Source of the DNA: Leadbetterella sp964423865
GTDB lineage: Bacteria > Bacteroidota > Bacteroidia > Cytophagales > Spirosomataceae
Assembly (NCBI GenBank): GCA_964423865.1
Contig: CAYRGN010000009.1
Span: forward strand, 25,923 to 89,922
Length of the DNA stretch: 64,000 nucleotides
Direction: 5' to 3'
The notes under the pieces are model-generated. The model was given only the letters and a program-made list of their open reading frames with translations, ran no database searches and was not told where the DNA came from. The number at the start of each line of letters is the position of its first letter. Within the stretch, counting starts at the first letter, position 1. Below are positions 1-8,812 of this stretch, one piece after another. Both the position numbers and the translations under genes were made by a program.

Positions 1-89
1 TTCGGCTTGCCGAGACTCTGCTTACCAAATAGGGAGTTGTGAATAAGGAGTTGTGCCGAGTTGCGAGTCAGATTCTCCCGAACTCGGAA

Positions 90-722
90 CTATCCCCTTT
101 CCCCGCCCCTTACTCCCTTCTTATACGGCAACGCTCCCACCAGGTCACTCACCGCCCGCCGAGCCAGGTCCTGGGGAGAGTCGAAGCGGCTACGGATATA
201 TTCCCGGTCTGAGATACCCCATACTTTCTGCCCCGCGTAGGCGTCAAAAAGATCCATCTCGGTGCGGATACCGTTACTTCCTGTAAACCCGCGCGACACG
301 CTGAATTCTACCGTACTGTGACCAAAAATCACCGCATCAACCCCTAACAGGGAAGCGATCCGCGATTTTTCCATCACCATTAACTGGGAAAAAGGAATAC
401 CCGACTGCTCCAACGTACGGTTGGTGGTCAGATAATCCTGTACCGTAATACCCAACCCTTTCTTATTGGCCCGTTTGGCCAGGCTTTCAAAAGCCGTCTT
501 CTGCAAATCAATTCCCGCCCTTCTTTCCTGCTCTTCCCAGGTCACCTTCCCTTCCCGCATCATCTTCCTGTATTCCTCACTAAACTTGACATCAAAAGGC
601 AATACCGCTAAACGCTGGTGTTTACCGATCAACGCCTCACTCTCAGGCAGGGTGTAGGGCCTCGCACTGCGGCAGGCGTAAAGCCCCGCTAGCAGTACGC
701 AAAAACACAATAACTTTCTCAT
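90..722 (-). CDS. Putative lipoprotein with a VLPF-type domain
   Basis: Encodes 210 residues. The N-terminus (MRKLLCFCVLLAGLYAC) is a lipoprotein signal peptide with a lipobox-like LYAC, so the mature protein should be membrane-anchored through Cys17. After the anchor a segment reads RLAVLPFDVKF; a VLPF strand of this kind opens the TolB/LpoB/CsgG-type alpha-beta domains of other envelope lipoproteins, and residues 120-190 alternate helices and strands in keeping with that. The similarity is my inference from pattern only. The C-terminal ten residues are Gly/Lys/Arg-rich and may be an extension into intergenic sequence. It is transcribed divergently from rpmG. No function can be assigned. Confidence 0.75.
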   Translation of the reverse strand: MRKLLCFCVLLAGLYACRSARPYTLPESEALIGKHQRLAVLPFDVKFSEEYRKMMREGKVTWEEQERRAGIDLQKTAFESLAKRANKKGLGITVQDYLTTNRTLEQSGIPFSQLMVMEKSRIASLLGVDAVIFGHSTVEFSVSRGFTGSNGIRTEMDLFDAYAGQKVWGISDREYIRSRFDSPQDLARRAVSDLVGALPYKKGVRGGERG

Positions 723-921
723 TTGTATAAATTTTAGCCGGGCAGCGAACCGCTATCCACCACACGATCTTCTTTACAGGTTAACGAATATACCCATCAC
801 TTAGACATACATTGTCCTCTCAAAGTTTAGACTCCTTTTACTCAAATACGTATATTCCCCCCAATTTCCCGAGAAGAATTAAAATATTCAAGCAAAGGTT
901 TTTAAATCAGTATTTTTATAT

Positions 922-929
922 TATCTTTG
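922..929 (+). promoter_or_regulatory. -7 promoter box of the rpmG operon
   Basis: TATCTTTG matches the Bacteroidota -7 consensus TAnnTTTG and lies 35 bases before the rpmG start. No clear -33 TTTG is seen upstream. Confidence 0.6.
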
Positions 930-964
930 CAGCCCGATTAAGACAGAAATAATTTATTAATAGA

Positions 965-1147
965 ATGGCAAAGAAAGGAAACAGGGTTCAGGTGATACTG
1001 GAATGTACTGAGCATAAGGCCACAGGAGTACCTGGCATGTCCCGGTATATCACCACCAAGAACCGTAAGAACACTACTGCAAGACTGGAACTCAAGAAGT
1101 ACAATCCTATCCTGAGAAAAGTGACTGTTCATAAAGAAATTAAGTAA
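965..1147 (+). CDS. rpmG: 50S ribosomal protein L33
   Basis: Encodes 60 residues beginning MAKKGNRVQVILECTEHK, the usual L33 start, with the conserved TTKNRKNTTARLELKKYNP core. L33 is a small structural protein of the large ribosomal subunit. This version has a single Cys (ECTE) and no CxxC zinc knuckle, so it is the zinc-independent form. It is followed 19 bases later by a DUF4295 gene and the two share a promoter and terminator. In many Bacteroidota rpmB (L28) precedes rpmG; here a promoter lies directly upstream and no rpmB is present in the window. Confidence 0.97.
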   Translation: MAKKGNRVQVILECTEHKATGVPGMSRYITTKNRKNTTARLELKKYNPILRKVTVHKEIK

Positions 1148-1166
1148 TCTCTAATAGTAGAAAGAC

Positions 1167-1319
1167 ATGGCAAAGAAAGTAGTTGCGACCCTAAGGGACA
1201 AATCCGCTTTGAAGAGCTTCGCTAAAGTGATCAAAGCCGTAAAATCTGACAAAACAGGAGCCTATACCTTCAAAGAAGAAATGGTTGCCGCGGACAACGT
1301 AGCCGAGGCCATCAAATAA
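1167..1319 (+). CDS. DUF4295 family small protein
   Basis: A 50-residue basic protein starting MAKKVVATLRDKSALK and ending NVAEAIK, with the family-typical KSDKTGAYTFKEEMV segment. DUF4295 proteins are Bacteroidota-specific and almost always encoded directly after rpmG, so a ribosome-associated role is likely but unproven. The reading frame is closed by TAA at 1317-1319 and followed at once by a rho-independent terminator, which confirms it as the last gene of the operon. In many relatives ftsY follows; it does not here. Confidence 0.93.
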   Translation: MAKKVVATLRDKSALKSFAKVIKAVKSDKTGAYTFKEEMVAADNVAEAIK

Positions 1320-1343
1320 TTTTGCTCCTTGTGGATATGCTAT

Positions 1344-1377
1344 AGCCTTGCCGGAAACGGTTAAGGCTTTTTGTTTT
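1344..1377 (+). terminator. Terminator of the rpmG-DUF4295 operon
   Basis: AGCCTT (1344-1349) pairs with AAGGCT (1363-1368), extended by an inner CC/GG, and is followed by TTTTTGTTTT. Confidence 0.85.
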
Positions 1378-1379
1378 AT

Positions 1380-1629
1380 ACTTTACGCAACCTCCTGTTT
1401 TCACTCAGAAACCCCTCCGCATCTCGCAAATAATCAAAAAACTATTTCACGTGTATAAAAATTTAGCTATCAGCAGTTAGCTATCAGCGGTCAGCCGGGC
1501 GACGCTTCGCTTATTCATTGGGGGGCGCCTAGCCGGCGGTCGGGCGACGCTTCGCTGGTGTGCCGGTTTTCTGATAGTGGTTCGCCACACGGCTGATAGC
1601 TGACAGCTCATGGCTATTTCATATAGAAT
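1380..1629. repeat. Gene-free stretch with a composite AGC-heptamer repeat
   Basis: No gene is seen between the DUF4295 terminator and the terminator of the receptor gene. From 1465 to 1499 the sequence runs in 7-base steps each starting AGC (agctatc, agcagtt, agctatc, agcggtc, agccggg). A 15-base direct repeat GGGCGACGCTTCGCT occurs at 1497-1511 and 1542-1556. The inverted complement GCTGATAGCT lies at 1592-1601. The element near 44057-44138 has the same plan: AGC heptamers, then GGCTGATA. It is probably a dispersed non-coding repeat. Confidence 0.7.
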
Positions 1630-1665
1630 AAAAAAAGTGGGCAGTCCCAAAAGAAACTACCCACT
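1630..1665 (-). terminator. Terminator of the TonB-dependent receptor gene
   Basis: AGTGGGCAGT (1636-1645) is complementary to ACTACCCACT (1656-1665) apart from one mismatched pair. Read on the minus strand the hairpin is followed by a run of T. Confidence 0.85.
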
Positions 1666-1726
1666 CTCCTAAACCAGCCTCAAAGAAATCTATTGTTTAC
1701 GGACCCGGCAGCTGTTTGAACAGCTT

Positions 1727-4700
1727 CTAGCGGTTGAATAGCTGATCAAACGTCAACGACACATAATACATACTTCCCACCATAGAACTTCCGAAAGCCT
1801 GGAAATAAGGCTTACGGCCTATATTCGTACCCCCTACTTTCAGAATAGATTTGATAGAAGACAGCTTGGCGCTTACCTGGGCGTCTATGTTGGTAATGGC
1901 CGGCACCTGAGAGTTCGTAAAGAACACCTGGCTGGCATCGTTCGGCGTGCCAAAACTCGATTGCCATACAAACTCGGTCTGGTGACGCAGGTTTACATTA
2001 AACCCGAACTTATCACCGCTACCAATACGTTTCCCAAAGGAAATATTGTAGGTATAATCGGGAGAGTTAAAGCCCGCATACTGCTGCTCAGGAGACTCTT
2101 CAAAATCTTTCAGCTTATTGTGAGAAACATTGATCCCCGCGTTATACCCTTTGGTAAAGGAGTAATTCAGGGCAACAGCCCACCCGTAGGCAGTAATTAC
2201 CTTCTCAGTGTTCGACGGACGGGAGAAACCGTTGTACAATCCCGCGCCGATTCCCGACTCTATAGGCAGCCCGGGAGCTTCCGGAGACGGCGCGGTAGGC
2301 ACTACAATCGTCGTTCCCCCAATATAGTTTTCATACTTGCTGAAATAATAATACGCGTCAATAAACAGGCGCTTACCGATCAGGCCTTTGTACCCAATTT
2401 CATAAGACGTGATCTTCTCTGGCTTCAGGGCCTTGGCCTCATATTTGGGCAGGGCCGCCACCCCGTACGCAGGCGCCAGCTTACCTGTAACTGTGGCCAG
2501 GTTGGTCTGGAGCGCACCCGGCAACTGGGCGGCAATATTGGCCTGGATAGCACCGGTCACCTGTACCTCTACATTCTGGGCGATCGTTGCCTGAATATTA
2601 TCCGAAGCCATCTGAGCGTTTACCTGCTGCTGGATTAACGCATCTTTCTGCTCGGGCGGTACTTGTCCCGCCGCCACAGCCGCTTCTACCTGAGCGGTGA
2701 CTGCTGCAGTTACCTGAGTCAGCACGCCCGCGGTCACCAACTCCACAATCATGGGACGCTGGGCATTTACCCCTGCTGTTACCAGTTGTGTCACTTCTTG
2801 CTCAATTAGGACAGTGGCATGTTGCTGAGCCTGGGCCAGAATACTGGCCTGGGTGGTGGCATCAAAATAATTCAGCCCCTTAGCCGAAAACTGATCCAGC
2901 GTATACTTCGTAATCCCACCGGCCAGGTTATAGGCCTGAATCTTGTCAAACTCCGGCATCCCGCCTATAAGTGTACCCTGGGGAGTTTGCAGGTTAATGT
3001 ACTGGTTCTGGGTGGTCGGGATCCGGAAACCCGTCTGGTAAGACAGGCGGATATTGCTTTCTCCGAAAGAGAATATACCTGACAAACGGGGAGAAAACTG
3101 CCCTTCAAAATTTTCATTCTTATCATAACGTATCGACCCCACTAACCGGAAATGGTCGTTAAACAGGCTCTTTCCTGCCTGCGCAAATGCACCGTATTCC
3201 TTGATAGTAATCCGGCCGTCACGTCCTTCCGCCATATCATTAAACAGGGTACCGTCTGAGCGCAGATTATATTGCCTGAAATTACCTCCTATCATCAGGT
3301 CCATAAACGAAATCTCGTTTTTGAAGTTATACAAGCCTTCAAAATGCACCAGGTTCGACTTGTCCAGGAAACCGCCACCTCCGTTTACGATAGGAATATT
3401 GTTAAATTTCTCCGCACGGTCTTTCAGATCCTGACCGGTGGGCAGTCCAATATCGGCTATCCCCCGGGCGGCCAGGTGAGCCTGGTCTGAACCGGCTCCG
3501 GTCTGAAGCGCGCCAAGATAGGCCCCCAGGTACTCTCCGAACCACTGTTGGTGCGGCTTCACTTCATTCAATAACTGTACGGCCGACAGCCCCAGGAAGG
3601 CCGATTTGCCCGAATTCTCCCGGGTAGTATACGCCCTCAGATTAAAATTATCACCTCTCAGTTCCAGCTTGGCCTGACTGATGCTGAAATCTTTCAGGGC
3701 ATAACGGCCCGTTCCGGTATACAGGGTAGAACCCAAACCCAGGTTATACTGGCCGATCAACTCCATTTTTTCTGTCGGACGGTAATGCAGGGCCAGGTTG
3801 GTCTTGAACGAGTGGGTTTCACTATCGGTCATATCCGACTCAATGAAACCGGTACGGGAAACGGTTTGGTTAGGAACCATGGCGGCCACTTCCGGAGAAA
3901 TTAATCCCGCCGTTACCATCCCCTTTGCTACCGTCTGCAAATTGGCCGATACCTCATCGCCATATACGTTTAACCCGTTATAATCCAGGTCTACACCCTG
4001 TCCGCGTTTGCCGTTTTCCACACCCCCCACATTCAGGTTCGCGAAGTTCCGGGCCTGCCAGTCGTCTGCGGTCAGGTAAGACAAATTCACCTTAAACGCT
4101 ACCTTATCGTTGAAGGCCTTGGCATAACGTACTGATGCGTCATAAAAAGGCGTGGTAGGCGTGGTCCGTCCTTCCTCGTGCATGATCCCTCCCCGCACAT
4201 TGGCGCTCAGGCCCTGGTACAGGAAAGGACTTTTGGAGTTCATCAGAATCAGGCCGTTGATGGCATTAGGACCGTACAGTGCCGAAGCGGCTCCCGGCAG
4301 AATTTCCACCGACTCCACATCCAGTTCCGGCATCCCCACAATATTGTCTACCGCAAAATTCAGCGCCGGAGACATATTGTCCATTCCATCAATCATCTGC
4401 ACCACACGGGGGTTACCGGTGGCACCAAAACCCCGCATATTAATAGACTTGAACAGCATGCCCTGAGTAGTCAGGTTAATCCCTTTCATGTTCCCCATCG
4501 CATCGTAAAAATTAGGGGACGTCGTCTCCCGGATAGTCCTCAGGTCGATTTTCTCTACCGTCACGGGCGACTTCATTTCGCTTTCTGCCACCCTTGACGC
4601 CGAAACCACAATCTCCTGCCCCAGAATACTTTGGTCTTCCAGGGAAATATTCAGATTCATCCCTGAACGCGCCACCGTTACTTCCTGCCCTTTGTAACCC

Positions 4701-4945
4701 ACAGAAGAAATAAGCAACTCAAAAGGCGGGGGCGTACTCGTACTGAGCCTGAATTTTCCATTGATATCCGTAATGGTACCAATTACTTTTCCTTTCACCT
4801 GCACACTCACTCCTACTAAAGGCTCTTTGGTTTTCGCGTCTTCTATAATACCCGTTACTTCTGTCTGCCCGTAAGTAAATGCCGTTCCTGATAAAAAGAA
4901 GCAGATTATCAGCAGCAATCTGCAGTGTAGAATTTTACTCATCAT
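1727..4945 (-). CDS. TonB-dependent receptor with a large Ala/Gln-rich insertion
   Basis: Encodes 1072 residues: signal peptide (1-26), CarboxypepD_reg-like domain (about 28-110, with GTITDINGKFRLS), plug domain (about 125-235, with VEILPGAASALYGPNAINGL) and a C-terminal beta-barrel ending in an aromatic strand (YYVSLTFDQLFNR). Such receptors import ligands across the outer membrane using TonB energy; the substrate cannot be read from sequence, and no SusD partner is adjacent. Residues about 690-835 form an unusual segment of roughly 145 residues rich in Ala, Gln, Val and Thr (for example AQAQQHATVLIEQEVTQL), predicted helical and nearly free of aromatics, sitting inside the barrel. Barrel sequence resumes after it, so this is an in-frame insertion, probably an external loop. 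A terminator follows the gene. Confidence 0.92.
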   Translation of the reverse strand: MMSKILHCRLLLIICFFLSGTAFTYGQTEVTGIIEDAKTKEPLVGVSVQVKGKVIGTITDINGKFRLSTSTPPPFELLISSVGYKGQEVTVARSGMNLNISLEDQSILGQEIVVSASRVAESEMKSPVTVEKIDLRTIRETTSPNFYDAMGNMKGINLTTQGMLFKSINMRGFGATGNPRVVQMIDGMDNMSPALNFAVDNIVGMPELDVESVEILPGAASALYGPNAINGLILMNSKSPFLYQGLSANVRGGIMHEEGRTTPTTPFYDASVRYAKAFNDKVAFKVNLSYLTADDWQARNFANLNVGGVENGKRGQGVDLDYNGLNVYGDEVSANLQTVAKGMVTAGLISPEVAAMVPNQTVSRTGFIESDMTDSETHSFKTNLALHYRPTEKMELIGQYNLGLGSTLYTGTGRYALKDFSISQAKLELRGDNFNLRAYTTRENSGKSAFLGLSAVQLLNEVKPHQQWFGEYLGAYLGALQTGAGSDQAHLAARGIADIGLPTGQDLKDRAEKFNNIPIVNGGGGFLDKSNLVHFEGLYNFKNEISFMDLMIGGNFRQYNLRSDGTLFNDMAEGRDGRITIKEYGAFAQAGKSLFNDHFRLVGSIRYDKNENFEGQFSPRLSGIFSFGESNIRLSYQTGFRIPTTQNQYINLQTPQGTLIGGMPEFDKIQAYNLAGGITKYTLDQFSAKGLNYFDATTQASILAQAQQHATVLIEQEVTQLVTAGVNAQRPMIVELVTAGVLTQVTAAVTAQVEAAVAAGQVPPEQKDALIQQQVNAQMASDNIQATIAQNVEVQVTGAIQANIAAQLPGALQTNLATVTGKLAPAYGVAALPKYEAKALKPEKITSYEIGYKGLIGKRLFIDAYYYFSKYENYIGGTTIVVPTAPSPEAPGLPIESGIGAGLYNGFSRPSNTEKVITAYGWAVALNYSFTKGYNAGINVSHNKLKDFEESPEQQYAGFNSPDYTYNISFGKRIGSGDKFGFNVNLRHQTEFVWQSSFGTPNDASQVFFTNSQVPAITNIDAQVSAKLSSIKSILKVGGTNIGRKPYFQAFGSSMVGSMYYVSLTFDQLFNR

Positions 4946-5156
4946 AATTATTAATAAGGTTACTTGATTTTTTATACAATAATAAAAACTAAAAACTATT
5001 TAAGTGCAATTTTTTAGTCAAATAATTACAAAATAATTAAAAAGGAGGAAAACGGCGGTGAAATGCGGAATGGTTCGGTTGAAGTTATGACCTTGTGCGA
5101 GCTAGTATCGCTGCAATTCCAGCCTGGCCTACGGCACGATACCACCGGAAAGTGCT

Positions 5157-5666
5157 TTAGAACAAAACCTTAATATAATGAATGGCGGCGGTTTGAAGGA
5201 ACCCCGCCAGGAGAGCGCAAACCAGCATTTTCTGAAGGATCTCCCTCTTGGGGAAACGAAAACTTAATGCAATGAAGGTGCCCAGTATGGGCGTAAACAG
5301 GAAAGGGGTAAGAAAAGCCACTCCCCAGAGTCCCAGGCGATTTTTCACCTTCACCGCAAGGCGGGTAGTCTTACTGAACAGCTTCGGGGGGCGAAACCTG
5401 TTTTTTATCCGGCGAAGAGGCGCTATGCCCCTCAGATAAGTTAACATACGCTGAAACCACCCGAAAGAAGAAAACCGCTTCATCAGGTTACTGCCGTACG
5501 TAATCAGGAAAACAGTCAGCATCATCCCTGCGGTAGAACACACCGTGGTTTCAAACCAGGAAAGCCCCATAGCCATACCCGCTACAGGTCCACCCACGAA
5601 CTTGAAGGTAGAAGCCAATGCCACTGCGATATATTCAGAAACCGGATCCATGAACCTTGTTAACAA
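5157..5666 (-). CDS. Small multidrug-export-like integral membrane protein
   Basis: Encodes 169 residues with about four hydrophobic segments (roughly 8-30, 42-60, 112-135 and 147-165), separated by a very basic loop (residues 62-110). The LGLWGVAFLTPFLFTPILG segment followed by a second hydrophobic helix resembles the putative small multidrug export family (Pfam Sm_multidrug_ex), whose transport role is not well established. It stands alone between the TonB receptor and the divergent padR gene. Residues 1-20 are weakly hydrophobic without a cleavage site. The family call is by eye. Confidence 0.6.
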   Translation of the reverse strand: MLTRFMDPVSEYIAVALASTFKFVGGPVAGMAMGLSWFETTVCSTAGMMLTVFLITYGSNLMKRFSSFGWFQRMLTYLRGIAPLRRIKNRFRPPKLFSKTTRLAVKVKNRLGLWGVAFLTPFLFTPILGTFIALSFRFPKREILQKMLVCALLAGFLQTAAIHYIKVLF

Positions 5667-5728
5667 CGGCTTTCTTTACAAAATTCCCTATAAATTCAGG
5701 AAAACAAAAAAATATTTTGCCCAGTATC

Positions 5729-5758
5729 TTGCATTACAAAGTACTGTGTTTATATTTG
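5729..5758 (+). promoter_or_regulatory. Promoter of the padR-pspC operon
   Basis: TTG at 5729-5731 and TATATTTG at 5751-5758 are 19 bases apart, the spacing expected for Bacteroidota -33/-7 elements. The start codon lies 50 bases further on. Confidence 0.75.
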
Positions 5759-5808
5759 TAGCGAAAAAGCTATTACTCACTTTTTAATTATTTAAATAAA
5801 GTGTCATT

Positions 5809-6144
5809 ATGAACTTAGAAAATGCACAGGTACAAATGCGGAAAGGCATCCTGGAATACTGCATTTTACAGATCATTTCCAGGGGGGAAGTATATGCTTC
5901 CGAAATACTGGAAGAGCTTCTGGCCGCCCGGATCATGGTGGTAGAAGGCACGCTCTACCCCCTGTTGACCCGTCTGAAAAATGCAGAACTCCTGGATTAC
6001 AAATGGATAGAATCGTCTTCGGGACCTCCGCGAAAATATTATATACTTACTGAAAAAGGTTGTGCTTTCTTAGGAGAGTTGGCTCTTACCTGGGGCGAGT
6101 TATCCTCATCCGTCAACTCTATTATTGCCAAATCCAAAAAATAA
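5809..6144 (+). CDS. PadR family transcriptional regulator
   Basis: Encodes 111 residues. MRKGILEYCILQIISRGEVYASEILEEL is the N-terminal winged helix of PadR, and the wing is recognisable in VEGTLYPLLTRLKNAELLDYKW followed by GPPRKYYILTEKG. This is the short PadR form with a single C-terminal dimerisation helix. It ends four bases before the ATG of the PspC-domain gene, so the two are co-transcribed and probably translationally coupled. By analogy with the common padR-pspC pair of Bacteroidota it probably represses its own operon in response to envelope or membrane stress; the signal is unknown. Confidence 0.92.
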   Translation: MNLENAQVQMRKGILEYCILQIISRGEVYASEILEELLAARIMVVEGTLYPLLTRLKNAELLDYKWIESSSGPPRKYYILTEKGCAFLGELALTWGELSSSVNSIIAKSKK

Positions 6145-6148
6145 AATC

Positions 6149-8527
6149 ATGAAAAAGACATTACAAATCAATATTGGCGGATTCTCTTTTACCATCGAAG
6201 AAGAGGCATACCATCAATTGAACCAGTACCTGAGCTCCCTGAGAACCTATTTTTCCAGTTACGAAAGCTGTGACGAAATCGTCCAGGACATTGAAGCCCG
6301 CATTGCGGAAAAGTTTTTTGAAAAACAGCATGGCATCATTGAAAACGATGACGTAGACCGTATCATCGCTTCCATGGGTACCGTATCAGACTTTGAGGCG
6401 GTTAAGGAGGAAGAAGACCTTCAGTCGGCGCCCAAAAGCGAAGGCTCCGGCTCACCCGTGATTAACGGACTTTACCGCGACGGCACCCGCAAGGCCCTGG
6501 GCGGTGTGCTGGCCGGCGTGGCGCATAAATACCAGTTTGATGTGGTATGGGCCCGCATGGTGTTCCTCGTATTTACTCTCGGATTAATCGGAGAAGGAAT
6601 AGGACCCGCCCTCATCCTCCTGTACGTGGTTTGCTGGCTGGTGATACCCGTCAAAAACGACCTGGAAGATAACCCTTCCGTGAGAAAATTCTACCGGAAC
6701 CCGGACGATAAAGTAATTGGCGGCGTGGCTTCCGGACTGGCCTCTTTCCTGAAAACCGATGTCAAGATCGTGCGGATCCTCTTTGTGGTCACCGGTTTCC
6801 TGGCCATAGGCATTATCCTCTATCTTCTCCTCTGGATATTGGCGCCCCTGGCCCGCTCCGTGACACAGAAACTCCAGCTCGAAGGCCAGGCGGTCACCAT
6901 TCAGAACATAGAGAAATCGGTACGTAACAAAGAAGGAGAGCAACCGGGAAAAACGGAAAGCGCCCTTTCCAAGATCCTGCTCTTTCCTTTTCGGCTCATC
7001 GGCCTGTTCTTTACATTCCTGGGCAAACTGGTACGCCCTTTCGGCTCCCTCTTAAAAATCATGGCCGGCCTTATCCTTATTTTTATGGGAATATCCGTGG
7101 CATTCAGTGCCCTGGTGGGGCTGGGCGCTTTCTTCGGCCTCCTGAATTCTTACCAGTGGATACACACCGGAAACATGGAGGCCAGTCGCATTCTGGCTGA
7201 AATCCCGCCTTTGGGAGGAGTTTTCGCTTTCTTTACCATCTTTATACCCGGCCTTGCCTTCATTTTCACCGGCACCATGCTGGTGACAAGCAAGGCTATC
7301 GGCAACCGAAACTTCTGGTTAACCCTGCTTTTGCTTTGGTTTACAGGCATTGTGGGTACGGTATCGATAGGCACCAAGTATTTCCTGAACTTCGCAAACC
7401 GAGAAACCGTGCAAACCGAACAATCTTATGCAATCCCTAAAAATGAGGTACTGATCCTGGATGCCAAAAATGCGGAAACCTACCGCAGCGGCACCCGGCC
7501 CGACTTCTCCCTGAGCGGCACCAATATGGACCAGCTATATGTCATCAAAACCGCGAAATCAAACGGTTCTACCTCCCGGGAGGCGAAAAAATTTGCTGAA
7601 AATGTGGACTACGGCATTACCCAAAATGGCGCTCTTCTTACTTTTGACAATCACTTCTCTATCAAAGAAGGAGACCCCTTCCGGGATCAGTCTGTCAGGC
7701 TGGAGATCGAGATTCCGAAAGGTACGCGCTTCCGGTTCACCAAACGTTATCTCGACGCCTTCGGGCACCCCTGGAGTATCCGGAATGCCGGGTTCAATTA
7801 TGATTATTCAGGCAATAACACCTTTATGATGGGAGAAAACAACCAAATACAGTGCCTGGACTGCCCGGAAAGTGACCCTTATGAAAACGTGGACCAAAAC
7901 TTCGAAAATAACACTTTCGGCCGTGACTTCGAAAACTGGGACAGCCGGCCGTACAGTACGGTGATTAAACCCGGGCCGGGCCTCGACAAAGTTGAAATCG
8001 GTGAAAATTTCCGCGTATTGCTCGTGAAAGCAGACTCCACCTCCATTACCTTATATTCCAATGAGGAGAGCAACCTTGACGACGTACAGCTTAAGGTAAC
8101 CGACGGAAAGCTCACCGTAAATTACCGGGACCCCTTTAAGGAACACCGCAGCGAAACGCAGGTATTCATCAGTACCCCACACATTTCAGAGGTGAAAGTA
8201 GAAAATGAAGCTATCCTGAAAATGTACGGATTTGAAAATATTGCCAACGCCTCCGTTTTCATCGCGGAAAACAGCAAGGCCGCCATTCACCTGAATGCCC
8301 GGAACCTGGTACTAAATATCGACGACCAGTCCAGCGTATTACTGCGGGGTCAGATCGATGAACTAAAAGCCACGGTATCAGACCGCAGCCTCCTGAAAGC
8401 GCAACAGGCCAAAATCACCCACGCCTTGGTTTCCGCTACCTCATCGAGTGTGGCCGAGTTCGGTAAAGTGAAAAACAAAACATTTAAATCGGAAAAAGAC
8501 TCCATCATTAAAGACGAAGAGAATTAA
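6149..8527 (+). CDS. PspC-domain membrane protein with GIN/DUF2807-like C-terminus
   Basis: Starts at ATG 6149 (MKKTLQINIGGFSFTIEE), directly after padR; an in-frame TTG at 6125 lies inside padR and is less likely. It encodes 792 residues. The N-terminal 95 residues form a soluble acidic domain. Two PspC domains follow, one from GLYRDGTRKALGGVLAGVA and one from KFYRNPDDKVIGGVASGLA, each with a membrane helix. Further transmembrane helices occupy roughly 280-410. The C-terminal part, from about residue 600, is rich in short beta strands (VEIGENFRVLLVKADS, TDGKLTVNYRDPF) like the GIN/DUF2807 adhesin-head domain. PspC proteins sense membrane stress; the beta-rich part probably lies outside the cytoplasmic membrane. 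Confidence 0.9.
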   Translation: MKKTLQINIGGFSFTIEEEAYHQLNQYLSSLRTYFSSYESCDEIVQDIEARIAEKFFEKQHGIIENDDVDRIIASMGTVSDFEAVKEEEDLQSAPKSEGSGSPVINGLYRDGTRKALGGVLAGVAHKYQFDVVWARMVFLVFTLGLIGEGIGPALILLYVVCWLVIPVKNDLEDNPSVRKFYRNPDDKVIGGVASGLASFLKTDVKIVRILFVVTGFLAIGIILYLLLWILAPLARSVTQKLQLEGQAVTIQNIEKSVRNKEGEQPGKTESALSKILLFPFRLIGLFFTFLGKLVRPFGSLLKIMAGLILIFMGISVAFSALVGLGAFFGLLNSYQWIHTGNMEASRILAEIPPLGGVFAFFTIFIPGLAFIFTGTMLVTSKAIGNRNFWLTLLLLWFTGIVGTVSIGTKYFLNFANRETVQTEQSYAIPKNEVLILDAKNAETYRSGTRPDFSLSGTNMDQLYVIKTAKSNGSTSREAKKFAENVDYGITQNGALLTFDNHFSIKEGDPFRDQSVRLEIEIPKGTRFRFTKRYLDAFGHPWSIRNAGFNYDYSGNNTFMMGENNQIQCLDCPESDPYENVDQNFENNTFGRDFENWDSRPYSTVIKPGPGLDKVEIGENFRVLLVKADSTSITLYSNEESNLDDVQLKVTDGKLTVNYRDPFKEHRSETQVFISTPHISEVKVENEAILKMYGFENIANASVFIAENSKAAIHLNARNLVLNIDDQSSVLLRGQIDELKATVSDRSLLKAQQAKITHALVSATSSSVAEFGKVKNKTFKSEKDSIIKDEEN

Positions 8528-8550
8528 TTTATAGTGTTACAGAATCCGGA

Positions 8551-8582
8551 AAAACAGGGGTGCTTCATCCCTGTTTTTTTTC
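8551..8582 (+). terminator. Terminator of the padR-pspC operon
   Basis: AAAACAGGG (8551-8559) pairs with CCCTGTTTT (8569-8577) and a T-rich run follows. Confidence 0.85.
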
Positions 8583-8584
8583 TC

Positions 8585-8749
8585 TTAAGACTCATTTCTA
8601 TTGTTATCGTTTATAAAAAATATAATCGGTGACCAAAGGTTCAAGTCCGTGTTGTCATTAAAAACGTCAGTCAATTTTTGATTGAAGTGATGACTGTATT
8701 CAAACAGTTCTTTAAAAAATGGTTTCATCGGTCTGTTTGTTTTTATCAT
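8585..8749 (-). pseudogene. Truncated DinB-family gene downstream of marR
   Basis: A 54-codon frame starting at 8749 (an internal ATG at 8728 may be the real start) reads MKPFFKELFEYSHHFNQKL near its beginning. This closely resembles the first helix of Bacteroidota DinB-superfamily proteins, which are normally about 150-170 residues. After about residue 33 the sequence stops looking like DinB and ends in an AT-rich tail (FFINDNNRNES) against the terminator of the PspC gene. It follows the marR gene on the same strand by 63 bases. I read it as the 5' remnant of a gene whose 3' part was deleted. The family call is by pattern only. Confidence 0.5.
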
Positions 8750-8812
8750 GAGCCGGATTGCTCTAGAAAGAAAAAAGTTTTAGCCTTCACAGGTAGCGAA
8801 GTTATTTTTGGC

